A DNA stretch of 64,000 nucleotides from DATNIB01 sp035604685 (GTDB lineage: Bacteria; Actinomycetota; Acidimicrobiia; Acidimicrobiales; RAAP-2): contig DATNIB010000049.1 in NCBI GenBank assembly GCA_035604685.1, positions 37,060-101,059 of the forward strand. Reading direction: 5' to 3'. The position numbers and the translations under genes are program-made. Every line of letters starts with the position of its first letter. Within the stretch, counting starts at the first letter, position 1. A model generated the notes under the pieces. That model was not told where the DNA came from and did not search any database. It saw only the letters and a list, made by a program, of their open reading frames with translations. This document shows positions 11,336-19,402 of this stretch, one piece after another.

Positions 11336-12066
11336 CGCCGTCCGCGGGCGCCGCCGCACCGAAGGAGCGTCCCGTACTCGATTTCCTCGAGCGAGGTGAG
11401 ATGACGGTGCACGGCCGGTTCGCCGGCAGCTCGAACATGACGCTCCTCGTCTCGTGCACCCTCGATGGCGAAGAGGTGCTCGCCGTCTACAAGCCGGCCC
11501 GCGGCGAGCGACCGCTGTGGGACTTCCCGAGCGGGCTCCACCGGCGGGAGGTCGCGGCCTACGTCCTCTCCGAGGCGCTCGGCTGGGGCCTGGTGCCCGA
11601 GACCCTCGAACGCCACGAGGCGCCCTTCGGCACCGGGTCGGTGCAAAGACTCGTCCCCGAAGACGGCGCGTCCCACTACTTCACCCTGAAGGACGAGGCG
11701 CGGTGGCGGACCTCGCTGCGCAGGATGGCCGCCTTCGACGTGGTGGCCAACAACGCCGACCGCAAGAGCGGGCACGTGCTCCTGGCAGAGGACCGCCTCT
11801 GGGGCATCGACAACGGGCTGTGCTTCCACCGCCAGCCCAAGCTCCGCACGGTGATCTGGGACTTCGCGGGCGAGCCCCTCCCCGAATCGGTGCGGTGCGA
11901 CCTCGAGCGCTTCGTGGCGACCGGGCTGCCCGATGGGATCTGCCAGCTCCTCGACGACGACGAGCAGGAGGCGGTGCTGCGCCGTGCCGCGCGGCTGGTC
12001 GCGCGCGCCGAGTTCCCCGAGCCCGGCGACGACGACTGGCGCCCCTACCCCTGGCCCCTCATCTGA
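11332..12066 (+). CDS. SCO1664-family protein, PI4K/HipA-like kinase fold
   Basis: A 244-residue actinobacterial protein of unknown function. Kinase-like landmarks can be read: AVYKPARGE with a probable ATP-binding lysine; AFDVVANNADRKSGHVLL, resembling the catalytic loop of PI3/4-kinase and HipA folds; and LWGIDNGLCF in the place of the metal-binding DFG-like motif. It starts with GTG 11332 in a GTGA overlap with DUF3090. In other Actinobacteria this trio often sits beside mshC; mshC is not in this window. Together with the phosphatase-fold protein two genes upstream it suggests opposed phosphorylation and dephosphorylation of one unknown target, a hypothesis only. Confidence 0.82.
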   Translation: MTPSAGAAAPKERPVLDFLERGEMTVHGRFAGSSNMTLLVSCTLDGEEVLAVYKPARGERPLWDFPSGLHRREVAAYVLSEALGWGLVPETLERHEAPFGTGSVQRLVPEDGASHYFTLKDEARWRTSLRRMAAFDVVANNADRKSGHVLLAEDRLWGIDNGLCFHRQPKLRTVIWDFAGEPLPESVRCDLERFVATGLPDGICQLLDDDEQEAVLRRAARLVARAEFPEPGDDDWRPYPWPLI

Positions 12067-12088
12067 CCGGACGGCGCCCGCCGGTCAG
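12063..12088. terminator. Hairpin spanning both stop codons of a convergent pair
   Basis: CTGACCGG (12063-12070) pairs perfectly with CCGGTCAG (12081-12088) around a 10-base loop. It includes the SCO1664 stop (12064-12066) and the SGNH-hydrolase stop (12085-12087). Confidence 0.55.
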
Positions 12089-13155
12089 TGCGGCATCTCG
12101 ATGTGCAGCTGCTGGGGGAAGGTCGCCAGCACGGCCCGGGACAGGATCTCGGCCCCACCCGGCGAGATGTGCGTGCCGTCGGGCTCCCGCACGTTGACCT
12201 CCTGGCCGTCGGGGGTCGTGAGGTAGGGGGTGAATTGGCCCTGCGCGGTGCCCAGCACCGTGGCGGAGCTGAGGAAGACGACGCGCGGGTGCTTCGCCGC
12301 CTGCGCCTCGACGATCGAGTCGAGGTGGCCCATCTTGGCGGAGAGGACGGGGTTCTGCATCGGCGGCATGCCCACCCAGAGCACCTGGGCGCCGGTGCTG
12401 GTCGCCTGGGTCATGAAGCTCCCGACGCGCGTCGCGTACATGGAGTCCCACTCGGCCGACCCGTAGGGGACGTCGGGCGGCCCGATGAAGTCCTGCCCGT
12501 CGTTGGCGCCCATCATGACGATCACGAGTTGCGGGCTGTCGACGGGCAGATCGCTGGCCAGCTCCGTCGGCCAGTCGTAGTAGTCGGGACGGGTCAGTCC
12601 GGTCCCGATCTGGCCGTCCAGGGTCGCCTGGACGACGCCCGTGGCGAGGAGGTCGGGCACGAGGGCGTTGCCGAGGTCGATGCCGAGCGAGTCACCCACG
12701 ACCAGCACCCGGAGCTCGTCGTGCGGGTTCGGGCGCAGCGGTGCGGCGGCGCTCGGCAGCGGCAAGGTGGTCGTGGTCGGGGGCTTGGTCGACCGCTTCG
12801 GCACCAGCGGGGCCCCGTTGCCGGGCCGGTTCCCCTGCCGCCCGAGCAGGCTGTTCAGCCCCGACACGACGTGGCCCAGCCCGAGTCCCCGGCTGACCGC
12901 GGCGATCGGGCCCACCAGGTCGAGCGACACGGTCCGGCGCGTCCCGACCGGGGAGACCTGTGCGTTGTGCTGGAGCGTCGGCGCGTCGAGCACCAGCCAG
13001 AGCGCGAAGGCGAGCAGCGAGATCCACAGCACGCGGCGCCAGTCGGCCGCACGGCCGGCCGGCCGACGCGCGACGAGCAGGTCGGTGACGTCCTCGGCCT
13101 GGGCGCGGCGCTCGGGCGTGGGACCGGTGGCGTGCCCTCGGTCGTCGGTCGTCAT
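12085..13155 (-). CDS. Membrane-anchored SGNH/GDSL hydrolase (DUF459-like)
   Basis: A 356-residue protein with a cytoplasmic N-terminus, one membrane segment near residues 40-55 (VLWISLLAFALWLVL), a Pro/Thr-rich linker (KPPTTTTLPLPSAA) and an extracellular SGNH domain. Block I is LRVLVVGDSLGIDLGNAL with the nucleophile serine, and block III is VIVMMGANDGQ. The C-terminal DGTHISPGGAEILS holds the catalytic Asp and His. It is coupled to the upstream MBOAT gene by a TGATG junction. This matches AlgI/AlgX-like pairs that move acyl groups onto surface polymers. Deacylase and acyltransferase roles are both possible. Confidence 0.88.
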   Translation of the reverse strand: MTTDDRGHATGPTPERRAQAEDVTDLLVARRPAGRAADWRRVLWISLLAFALWLVLDAPTLQHNAQVSPVGTRRTVSLDLVGPIAAVSRGLGLGHVVSGLNSLLGRQGNRPGNGAPLVPKRSTKPPTTTTLPLPSAAAPLRPNPHDELRVLVVGDSLGIDLGNALVPDLLATGVVQATLDGQIGTGLTRPDYYDWPTELASDLPVDSPQLVIVMMGANDGQDFIGPPDVPYGSAEWDSMYATRVGSFMTQATSTGAQVLWVGMPPMQNPVLSAKMGHLDSIVEAQAAKHPRVVFLSSATVLGTAQGQFTPYLTTPDGQEVNVREPDGTHISPGGAEILSRAVLATFPQQLHIEMPH

Positions 13156-14579
13156 CAGAACTTGTAGTAGATGAAGGGCGCGACGCCGGTCGGGCCGAGG
13201 GTGGTGATCACGAGGAGGGCCAACCCGAGCGCCGACACCTGCGCGGCCGCGGACTGGCGGGAGAAGACGCCTTCCATGCGGGTCACCGCGTCCGCGGGCA
13301 CGAACTGCACCGCGACGAAGAACGCGATGGTGATCAAGAGGAGCGGGGTCACGAGCGGCGACGGCCCCCAACTGGCGAACACCCGCCCCAGCACCGACAT
13401 GGCGTTCGAGAACGAGCTGGCGTTGAAGAACACCCACCCCAGGCACACGTACTGGAACGTCCAGAACCGTTGCCACCAGACCCGACCGGGGCCGTCCGCC
13501 ACCGGCGGGAGCCCGCGGGCGATTCGGTTCTCCCGGCGCAGGTGGCCGACGACCTGCGCCGCCCCGTGCAGCGCCCCCCAGATGATGAAGGTCCAATTGG
13601 CACCGTGCCACAGGCCGCCCAGCACCATCGTGATCATGATGTTGCGGGCCGTGAACCAGCGGCTGCCGCGGTTGCCACCGAGCGGGATGTAGAGATAGTC
13701 GCGCAGCCAGCGCGAGAGCGTGATGTGCCAGCGTCGCCAGAAGTCCTGCAGGTTGCGGGCGGTGTAGGGCGCATTGAAGTTGATCGGGAAGCGGAAGCCG
13801 AGCAGCAGCGCGAGTCCAATGGCGATGTCGGTGTACCCGCTGAAGTCGCAGTAGATCTGCACTGCGTAGCCCCAGGCGGCGAAGATCGCCTCGAGCCCGG
13901 AGTGCTGGTTGGGCGCCCCGAACACCGGCTGGACGATGGACGTCGCCAAGTACGACGACACCACCACCTTCTTGAACAGCCCGCCCATGATCATCCAGAT
14001 GGCCCGCGCGAAGTCGATGTGCTCCGCGTCGCGGCGGCGGCGGATCTGGGGCAGGAGCTCCCCACCCCGCACGATCGGCCCGGCGATCAGGTGTGGGAAG
14101 AAACTGAGGTAGACGGCCAGGTCGATCGGCCGCGCCACCTCGATCTGGCGACGGTAGACGTCGATCACGTAGCTGAGCGCCATGAAGGTGAAGAACGAGA
14201 TGGCGACCGGCAGCGTCGGCTGGACGAGCGGGATGAGATGGTGGAGGCCGAGATGGTCGAGCGAGTTGTCGACGTTGACGGCGAAGAAGCCGTAGTACTT
14301 GAAGTAGCCGAGCAGGCCGAGCAGGCCGAGGCAGGACAGGCCGAGCGCCAGCTTCCTCAGCCGGTCGCTGCGGGCGGCTGCGATCCCGAGCGCGCCGCCA
14401 TGGGCGAGCGCCGTCGAGGTGGCGAGCAGGAGGACGAAGCGCCAGTCCCACCAGCTGTAGAAGAAGTAGCTGAGCGCGATCGTGGCCAGCTTCCAGGCCA
14501 CCGGATGCGGGTTGAGCAGCCAGTTGACCGTGAAGGCGATGGCGAAGAAGATCGCGAAGTCGACGGTCGGGAAGAGCAT
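13155..14579 (-). CDS. MBOAT-family membrane O-acyltransferase (AlgI/DltB-like)
   Basis: A 474-residue polytopic membrane protein. AlgI-type landmarks are YFFYSWWDWRFVLLL near the N-terminus, SFFPHLIAGPIVRGGELLPQ, WGYAVQIYCDFSGYTDIAIG, and FWRRWHITLSRWLRDYLYIP. The conserved catalytic-histidine region is LGGLWHGANWTF. AlgI-like MBOATs carry acetyl groups across the membrane for O-acetylation of exported polysaccharides; the partner is the SGNH protein downstream. The polymer acylated in this organism is unknown. A run of about 200 bases (14580-14776) separates it from etfA, containing only the etf hairpin. Confidence 0.92.
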   Translation of the reverse strand: MLFPTVDFAIFFAIAFTVNWLLNPHPVAWKLATIALSYFFYSWWDWRFVLLLATSTALAHGGALGIAAARSDRLRKLALGLSCLGLLGLLGYFKYYGFFAVNVDNSLDHLGLHHLIPLVQPTLPVAISFFTFMALSYVIDVYRRQIEVARPIDLAVYLSFFPHLIAGPIVRGGELLPQIRRRRDAEHIDFARAIWMIMGGLFKKVVVSSYLATSIVQPVFGAPNQHSGLEAIFAAWGYAVQIYCDFSGYTDIAIGLALLLGFRFPINFNAPYTARNLQDFWRRWHITLSRWLRDYLYIPLGGNRGSRWFTARNIMITMVLGGLWHGANWTFIIWGALHGAAQVVGHLRRENRIARGLPPVADGPGRVWWQRFWTFQYVCLGWVFFNASSFSNAMSVLGRVFASWGPSPLVTPLLLITIAFFVAVQFVPADAVTRMEGVFSRQSAAAQVSALGLALLVITTLGPTGVAPFIYYKF

Positions 14580-14754
14580 GGCTAGGCGGGCGGTCTGCTA
14601 CACGCGGCCCCAGCTTGCTCGACGCGCTGCGGGCGGGCCGGGCCCCGGCCGCCGGTCGCGACCACCCGGGCCGTGACCTGGAGAAAGGCTCGGAACGGGT
14701 CGACTCGGACCCACCAGCGCGGACACACTTCGGACCCCCCGACGTACCCCCCGG

Positions 14755-14775
14755 GCCGCCGCGGCTCGCGGCGGC
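14755..14775 (-). terminator. Hairpin directly after etfA
   Basis: GCCGCCGCG (14755-14763) and CGCGGCGGC (14767-14775) form a perfect 9-bp stem with a 3-base loop, starting one base past the etfA stop (14777-14779). There is no U-tract. Confidence 0.55.
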
Positions 14776-14776
14776 G

Positions 14777-15745
14777 TCAGCTCCGCGACTTGAGCGCCTC
14801 GATGAGGGCCGGCAGGACCTTGTGCACGTCGCCCACGATGCCGAGGTCGGCGATCGAGAAGATCGGCGCGTCCTGGTCCTTGTTGATCGCGATGATGTGC
14901 TTCGAGCCCTTCATGCCGACCATGTGCTGGGTGGCCCCCGAGATGCCGCAGGCCAGGTAGACGGTCGGCTTCACGGTCTTGCCGGTCTGCCCCACCTGGT
15001 AGGAGTAGGGCACCCAGCCGGCGTCGACGATGGCCCGGCTGGCGCCGGCCGCGCCGCCGAGCAGCTTGGCCAGCTCCTCGATGAGCGCGTAGTGCTCGGC
15101 CGCACCGAGCCCGCGGCCACCCGACACCACGATGCTTGCCTCGTCCAGCTTGGGCCCGGACCGCTCCTCTGCGTGGCGGTCCTTCACCACTGCGCCGTTG
15201 GTCGCCCCGACCTCGGGCGCCGGTGCGGACACGACGTTCGCCGGGCCGCCGCCGGCTGGTTCGGCGGCAAAGGACTTGGCGCGGATGACGAAGATCTGCG
15301 GCCCCTCGCCGCTGAAGCGAGCGGTGACGATCATCGTGCCGCCGAAGAGGGGGTGCTGGCTGCTCACGGAATCGCCGTCGACCAGGTCCGTCACGTTGGT
15401 GAGCAACGGCCGGTCGAGCTTGACCGACAGGCGGCCCGCCACGTCGCGGCCGTCGTAGCTGGCCGGCACGAGCAGGATGTCGGGACGGTTGCCGCTCTGC
15501 ACCAGCGCCGCGATGGCCCCCGAGACCGGCGCGCCCGGCAGCGCGGCTCCGATGTCGCCGACGTCGTAGACGGTGGTGGCGCCGTACTCGCCGAGCGCGG
15601 CCGCCACCGATGCCGTGTCCGGCCCCCAAGCCACGGCTTCGACGGTCCCGCCCAACTGGCGCGCCTCGGTCAAGAGCTCGAGGGTGGTGGAGGTCGGTCC
15701 GGCCGCCGCGTGCTCGGCCAAGACCCAGATCTTGTCGTGGGCCAT
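14777..15745 (-). CDS. etfA: Electron transfer flavoprotein, alpha subunit
   Basis: A 322-residue FAD-binding ETF subunit that accepts electrons from acyl-CoA and related dehydrogenases. The C-terminal FAD domain is evident: VVSGGRGLGAAEHYALIEEL, then GASRAIVDAGWVPYSYQVGQTGKTV, YLACGISGATQHMVGMKGSK and IIAINKDQDAPIFSIADLGI. The start ATG shares its first base with the etfB stop (TGATG), so both subunits are translated in step. An acyl-CoA dehydrogenase (39828) and an enoyl-CoA hydratase (59861) elsewhere in the window could use the pathway. Confidence 0.96.
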   Translation of the reverse strand: MAHDKIWVLAEHAAAGPTSTTLELLTEARQLGGTVEAVAWGPDTASVAAALGEYGATTVYDVGDIGAALPGAPVSGAIAALVQSGNRPDILLVPASYDGRDVAGRLSVKLDRPLLTNVTDLVDGDSVSSQHPLFGGTMIVTARFSGEGPQIFVIRAKSFAAEPAGGGPANVVSAPAPEVGATNGAVVKDRHAEERSGPKLDEASIVVSGGRGLGAAEHYALIEELAKLLGGAAGASRAIVDAGWVPYSYQVGQTGKTVKPTVYLACGISGATQHMVGMKGSKHIIAINKDQDAPIFSIADLGIVGDVHKVLPALIEALKSRS

Positions 15746-16521
15746 CAGATGACCTTCAGCTCTTCTAAGAACGCGACGACCCGCTGCGCACCGTCGCCCT
15801 CGTCCACGACGATCTCGCCCGAGCCGCGGGACTCCGCGGCCGAGACGTCGGTGATCGCCTGTCGGGCGCCGACGGCACCCACCTCGGAGGCGTCGAGGCC
15901 GAGGTCCGACACGGCCAGCACGTCGACCGGCTTGGACTTGGCCGCCATGATCCCCTTGAACGACGGGTAGCGGGGCTCGACCACGCCGGCGGTCACCGTG
16001 ACCAGGGCCGGCAGGGGGCTCTCGACCTCGTCGTAGCCGGCCTCGGTCTGGCGCTCCACCTTCACCGTCGATCCCTCGATCGCCACGCTCTTGGCGAAGG
16101 TGATGGAGGGCAGCCCGAGCAGCTCTGCCACCTGCACCGGGACCGTGCCTGTGTAGCCGTCGGTCGACTCGGTGGCGGCGATCACGAGGTCGGGCGAGAC
16201 CCGCCTGATCGCCGCCGCCAGGACTTTGGCCGTGCCCAGCGCGTCGCTCCCCGCCAGCGCGTCGTCGCTGATGAGGATCGCCTTGGCCGCGCCCATGGCG
16301 AGGGCAGTGCGCAGGCCCGAGGTCTCCGCGTTGGGCGCCATGGAGACGAGCGTCACCTCGTCCCCCTCGCCCCCCGCTAGCTGGAGCGCCATCTCGACGC
16401 CATAGGAGTCGGAGTCGTCGAGAATCAGCTTGCCGGAACGGTCCAGCGTTTGGGTGTCCGGGCGCAACGAGGGTGGCGCCGCCGGGTCGGGGATCTGCTT
16501 CACACAGACAACGATGTTCAT
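15745..16521 (-). CDS. etfB: Electron transfer flavoprotein, beta subunit
   Basis: A 258-residue ETF beta subunit, recognised from MNIVVCVKQIPDP at the start, DSYGVEMALQLAGGEGDEVTLVSMAP, and the signature VERQTEAGYDEVESPLPALV with the family's recognition-loop region. It binds AMP and docks to EtfA. ATG 16521 overlaps the GDPD stop as ATGA. The longer open frame upstream only overlaps GDPD, and the conserved N-terminus fixes the start. Confidence 0.96.
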   Translation of the reverse strand: MNIVVCVKQIPDPAAPPSLRPDTQTLDRSGKLILDDSDSYGVEMALQLAGGEGDEVTLVSMAPNAETSGLRTALAMGAAKAILISDDALAGSDALGTAKVLAAAIRRVSPDLVIAATESTDGYTGTVPVQVAELLGLPSITFAKSVAIEGSTVKVERQTEAGYDEVESPLPALVTVTAGVVEPRYPSFKGIMAAKSKPVDVLAVSDLGLDASEVGAVGARQAITDVSAAESRGSGEIVVDEGDGAQRVVAFLEELKVI

Positions 16522-17261
16522 GATGGGCCAGTCTCGCCGACCGCGCCGGGGGCTCGCCATTCGTCCTGCGCCCCGGTGCCCCGGGCGCTGGCCAGCGCCT
16601 CGGGGAGGCGATCGGTGATCATCACGTCGACGCCCAGGCCGACCATCGCCCGCATGTCGGCCTCGGCGTTGACGGTCCACACGTTGAGCGCCAGCCCTGC
16701 GCCGTGCGCGTCGGCGACCAGGTCGGGGGACACGCCGGCCACGAAGGGGTGCAACGCCTGGTAGCCGCGCGCGACCGCCTCGGGGAGGCGGCGCCGGGGG
16801 TCGTCGGTGGGGGGCAGCAGCCAGCCGACGACGGCGCCGGTCTCGGCGGCGCGCACGGTGTCGATCGAGAACACGTCGAAGGAGGAGATGATCGTCCGCT
16901 CCAGCCAGCCCAGCTCTGCCACGGTGGTGACGACGGCCATGGCCAGCGTGCCCGCCTCGTCATAGGAACCCGGCACGTCGTGGTCGTTCTTGATCTCGAC
17001 GTTCACGATCATCCCCTCACAGGCGCGCAGGGCGGCGTCGAGCAGGGGCACGTGGGGGGGCAGGTCGCGCACCGCGATCTCGCACACCGGTCCCACGCCC
17101 TCGATCACCGCGTCGTGATGGACGACCAGCCCCCCATCCGCGCTCTGGCGAACGTCGAGCTCGACGCCGTCGGCGCCCCGGCGGCGCGCCTCGCCGAAGG
17201 CCTCGAGGGTGTTCTCGACGAATCCGTCGGTGCAGCCGCGGTGCGCGAACACCGCGGTCAT
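16518..17261 (-). CDS. Glycerophosphodiester phosphodiesterase
   Basis: A 247-residue GDPD-family TIM barrel hydrolysing glycerophosphodiesters to glycerol 3-phosphate and an alcohol. The N-terminal motif AHRGCTDGFVENTLEAF carries the catalytic His-Arg and the Glu-Asn pair; GVELDVRQSADGGLVVHHD holds the metal Glu and Asp plus the second His, and VNVEIKND the later Glu. ATG 17261 (MTAVFAHRG) follows an AAAGGGCGG tract. It leads a coupled GDPD-etfB-etfA operon, an unusual combination whose logic is not clear. Confidence 0.92.
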   Translation of the reverse strand: MTAVFAHRGCTDGFVENTLEAFGEARRRGADGVELDVRQSADGGLVVHHDAVIEGVGPVCEIAVRDLPPHVPLLDAALRACEGMIVNVEIKNDHDVPGSYDEAGTLAMAVVTTVAELGWLERTIISSFDVFSIDTVRAAETGAVVGWLLPPTDDPRRRLPEAVARGYQALHPFVAGVSPDLVADAHGAGLALNVWTVNAEADMRAMVGLGVDVMITDRLPEALASARGTGAQDEWRAPGAVGETGPS

Positions 17262-17416
17262 CGCACCGCCCTTTCGCGCTGCCTGCCCACCGACCCTCCT
17301 CCAGTCCGCGCCGGCGCCACCCACCGGTCAGGCACGGGGCGCCCGACCCCCGCAGACGGTAGCGCCGGCGTCCTGCCCCCGGCCGGACAACCCCAGGTCA
17401 GGGCGCTGTCAACCCC

Positions 17417-17445
17417 TTGTCAGCGTCTTCATCAACCGGTAACCT
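17417..17445 (+). promoter_or_regulatory. Sigma-A-type promoter for whiB
   Basis: TTGTCA (17417-17422) and TAACCT (17440-17445) are separated by 17 bases, a near-ideal spacing. Transcription would start near 17452, giving a leader of about 80 bases that contains the CRP-like site. Confidence 0.5.
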
Positions 17446-17491
17446 TCAAGGCAAACCAGTTGCATGCAGGCGCAAGGGCGGCGACCCGTAT

Positions 17492-17507
17492 GTGAAATGG
17501 TTCACAA
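17492..17507. promoter_or_regulatory. CRP/FNR-family binding site upstream of whiB
   Basis: TGTGAAATGGTTCACA matches the canonical TGTGA-N6-TCACA palindrome exactly, with symmetric TGTGAA/TTCACA arms. Its centre is 32 bases before ATG 17532 and about 48 bases downstream of the predicted start of transcription. Control of whiB1 by the cAMP receptor protein is established in Mycobacterium tuberculosis. Confidence 0.7.
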
Positions 17508-17531
17508 TCTGTTCCGGGTGGAGGACCCTCG

Positions 17532-17822
17532 ATGGCGCTGATGTGGAACCGTACGGTCGATTGGGACATGGACGATTGGCGCCGCGAGGCCGCCTGTCGG
17601 AATACGGCCCCCGACCTCTTCTTCCCGATCGGTACGACCGGGCCGGCCATCGAGCAAATCGAGGCCGCCAAGCGCGTCTGCCGTTCCTGTCCCGCGCAAG
17701 ACCCCTGCTTGGACTTCGCGCTGGCCACCAACCAGGAGTCCGGGGTCTGGGGCGCCACCTCGGAGGAGGAGCGCCGCAAGCTGCGCAAGGCCTGGCTGGC
17801 CGCGCGGCGGCGAGCCGGCTGA
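17532..17822 (+). CDS. whiB1: WhiB-family Fe-S transcription factor (WhiB1/WblE-like)
   Basis: A 96-residue WhiB protein. Four [4Fe-4S] cysteines are C22, C50, C53 and C59 (CRSCPAQDPC). They are followed by the GVWGATSEEERR turn and a basic C-terminal tail for DNA contact. LFFPIGTTGPAIEQIEAAK and the neighbouring PdtaS-type kinase point to WhiB1/WblE, an NO-sensing regulator that binds the primary sigma factor in mycobacteria. GGAGG at 17520-17524 supports ATG 17532. Mycobacterial WhiB1 starts at a position equal to Met13 here (ATG 17568), so a shorter product from a second promoter is possible. Confidence 0.92.
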   Translation: MALMWNRTVDWDMDDWRREAACRNTAPDLFFPIGTTGPAIEQIEAAKRVCRSCPAQDPCLDFALATNQESGVWGATSEEERRKLRKAWLAARRRAG

Positions 17823-17833
17823 GCCAACCTCTG

Positions 17834-17855
17834 CCCTAGCGCGAGGGCGCTAGGG
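17834..17855. terminator. Hairpin between convergent whiB and the histidine kinase gene
   Basis: CCCTAGCGC and GCGCTAGGG form a perfect 9-bp stem with a GAGG loop. The stem includes the kinase stop (17836-17838). Confidence 0.55.
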
Positions 17856-19401
17856 GCACCTCGATCGACACCCGCGTCCCGCCGCCCGCGGCGCGCGGCA
17901 CCCGGGCCATCTCGATCGATCCGCCGAGCTGGCTCACGACCAGGTCGCGCACGATCGAGAGGCCGAGGCTGGTCGTGCGCTCGATGTCGAACCACTTGGG
18001 CAGGCCGATCCCGTCGTCTCGGACCGTGACGCGCACGGTCGCCGGGTCGTGCTCCAGACCGACGGTGACGCGGCCGACGGTGCTCGCCTCCCCCTTGCGT
18101 CGTCTCTCCCCCCGGGACGAGGGCGCCCCCTTGTCGCCCGGCTTCGCCGAGCGCGAGCCCGGCAGCCGCAGCATCCGGCTCTCTGGTTCGAAGGCGTGCT
18201 CGATCGCGTTCTGCAGGACCTCGGCCATCGCGACCGCGAGGGGGGTGGCCACGTCGGCGTCCACCTCGCCCAGCTCGCCGGCCACCGTGATCTCGATCGG
18301 CCGCGCGGAGACGACCGAGTCCTTGGCCATCTGGACGATGGCGCCCACGATCTCGTCGAAGGGCACCTGGTCCCCCGGGTCGCGCGAGAGGATCTCGTGC
18401 ACGATGGCGATGGAGCGCACCCGCCGCTCCGCCTCGAGCAGCGCCTGGCGTCCCGCCCCGGCGCGCCTCGCCTGGAGGTGCAGCAGGGACGAGATCGTCT
18501 GCAGGTTGTTCTTGACCCGGTGGTGGACCTCGCGGATGGCCGCGTCCTTGGAGAGCAGCAGCCGGTCCAGCCGTCGCACGTCGGTGACGTCGCGCAAGAG
18601 GACCATCGCCCCGGTGACCGACTTGCCGTCGAGGAGGGGGATGCAGTGCACCAGCACGCTCACGTTGGGCCGGCGCTCGACCTCTTCGACGATCGGGCTC
18701 CCGGTCGCGAGCGCCCGCTCCACCGCAACGTCCTCGACACCCAGGTCGGCGAAGCGGCGACCCTCGGGGGAGGAGAAGACCCCGAGCCGGTGGAAGGCGT
18801 TGATGGCGTTGGGGGACGCGAACACCACGCGCCCTTCGCCGTCGACCACGACCACGCCGTCCCCCACCCGCGGGGTCTCCTCGGTGCCGACGTCCTCCGC
18901 CGGGAACGGGAAGGCCGATCGGGTCACCATGGCGCAGAGCCGGCCGAACAGATCAAGGTAGGTGCGCTCGTAGTCGCTCTCCGGCGTCAGCTGGGGGGAT
19001 TGGCAGATCCGCACGATGACGGCCAGCACCCGGTCACCGAAGCGGACCGGGATGTTCTCGACCGGGAGCACCGCCCCCGCGACGATGCGGTCGGCCACGC
19101 CGGACACGATCTGGCCGCTGTGCAGCGCCTCGCTGCACAGCGGCCAGTCCGGCGCCGCCACGGTCTGGCCGACGAAGTCCTCGCCGACGAGGGTCGGACG
19201 GTTGTTCGGGCGTATCTGTCCGAGGACCACCAGATGCGGCGCGGTCCCGGCCGGCGCACCGGTCGTCGGGACGAGGAGGAGCAGGTCCGAGAAGGACAGG
19301 TCGGCGAGCAACGACCAGGAGCCGAGCAGCCGCTGGAGGTGGCCGAGCTCGGCCGGCTCGAGCGAGGTGTGGTACTGCGCGAGTTCGGCGGGCGTGGGCA
19401 T
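17836..19401 (-). CDS. pdtaS: PdtaS-type sensor histidine kinase
   Basis: A soluble 521-residue kinase with a GAF-type N-terminal domain (about 1-150), a PAS-like middle (about 180-290), a HisKA_2 dimerisation helix with the phosphorylated His in REVHHRVKNNLQTISSLL, and an HATPase domain (AEVLQNAIEHAFEP; VRDDGIGLPKWF). This is the architecture of mycobacterial PdtaS, which signals to the ANTAR-domain RNA-binding regulator PdtaR; no ANTAR gene is in the window. A basic insert (SSRGERRRKGEAS) interrupts the ATPase domain. The whiB1-pdtaS convergent pair is conserved with M. tuberculosis Rv3219-Rv3220c. It is the third gene of an O-methyltransferase-PHP-kinase operon. Confidence 0.9.
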   Translation of the reverse strand: MPTPAELAQYHTSLEPAELGHLQRLLGSWSLLADLSFSDLLLLVPTTGAPAGTAPHLVVLGQIRPNNRPTLVGEDFVGQTVAAPDWPLCSEALHSGQIVSGVADRIVAGAVLPVENIPVRFGDRVLAVIVRICQSPQLTPESDYERTYLDLFGRLCAMVTRSAFPFPAEDVGTEETPRVGDGVVVVDGEGRVVFASPNAINAFHRLGVFSSPEGRRFADLGVEDVAVERALATGSPIVEEVERRPNVSVLVHCIPLLDGKSVTGAMVLLRDVTDVRRLDRLLLSKDAAIREVHHRVKNNLQTISSLLHLQARRAGAGRQALLEAERRVRSIAIVHEILSRDPGDQVPFDEIVGAIVQMAKDSVVSARPIEITVAGELGEVDADVATPLAVAMAEVLQNAIEHAFEPESRMLRLPGSRSAKPGDKGAPSSRGERRRKGEASTVGRVTVGLEHDPATVRVTVRDDGIGLPKWFDIERTTSLGLSIVRDLVVSQLGGSIEMARVPRAAGGGTRVSIEVPLAPSR

Positions 19402-19402
19402 G

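Noticed and set aside
12088..13167. 359-codon open frame on the plus strand
   Set aside because: Antisense to the SGNH hydrolase; composition is typical of a shadow frame.
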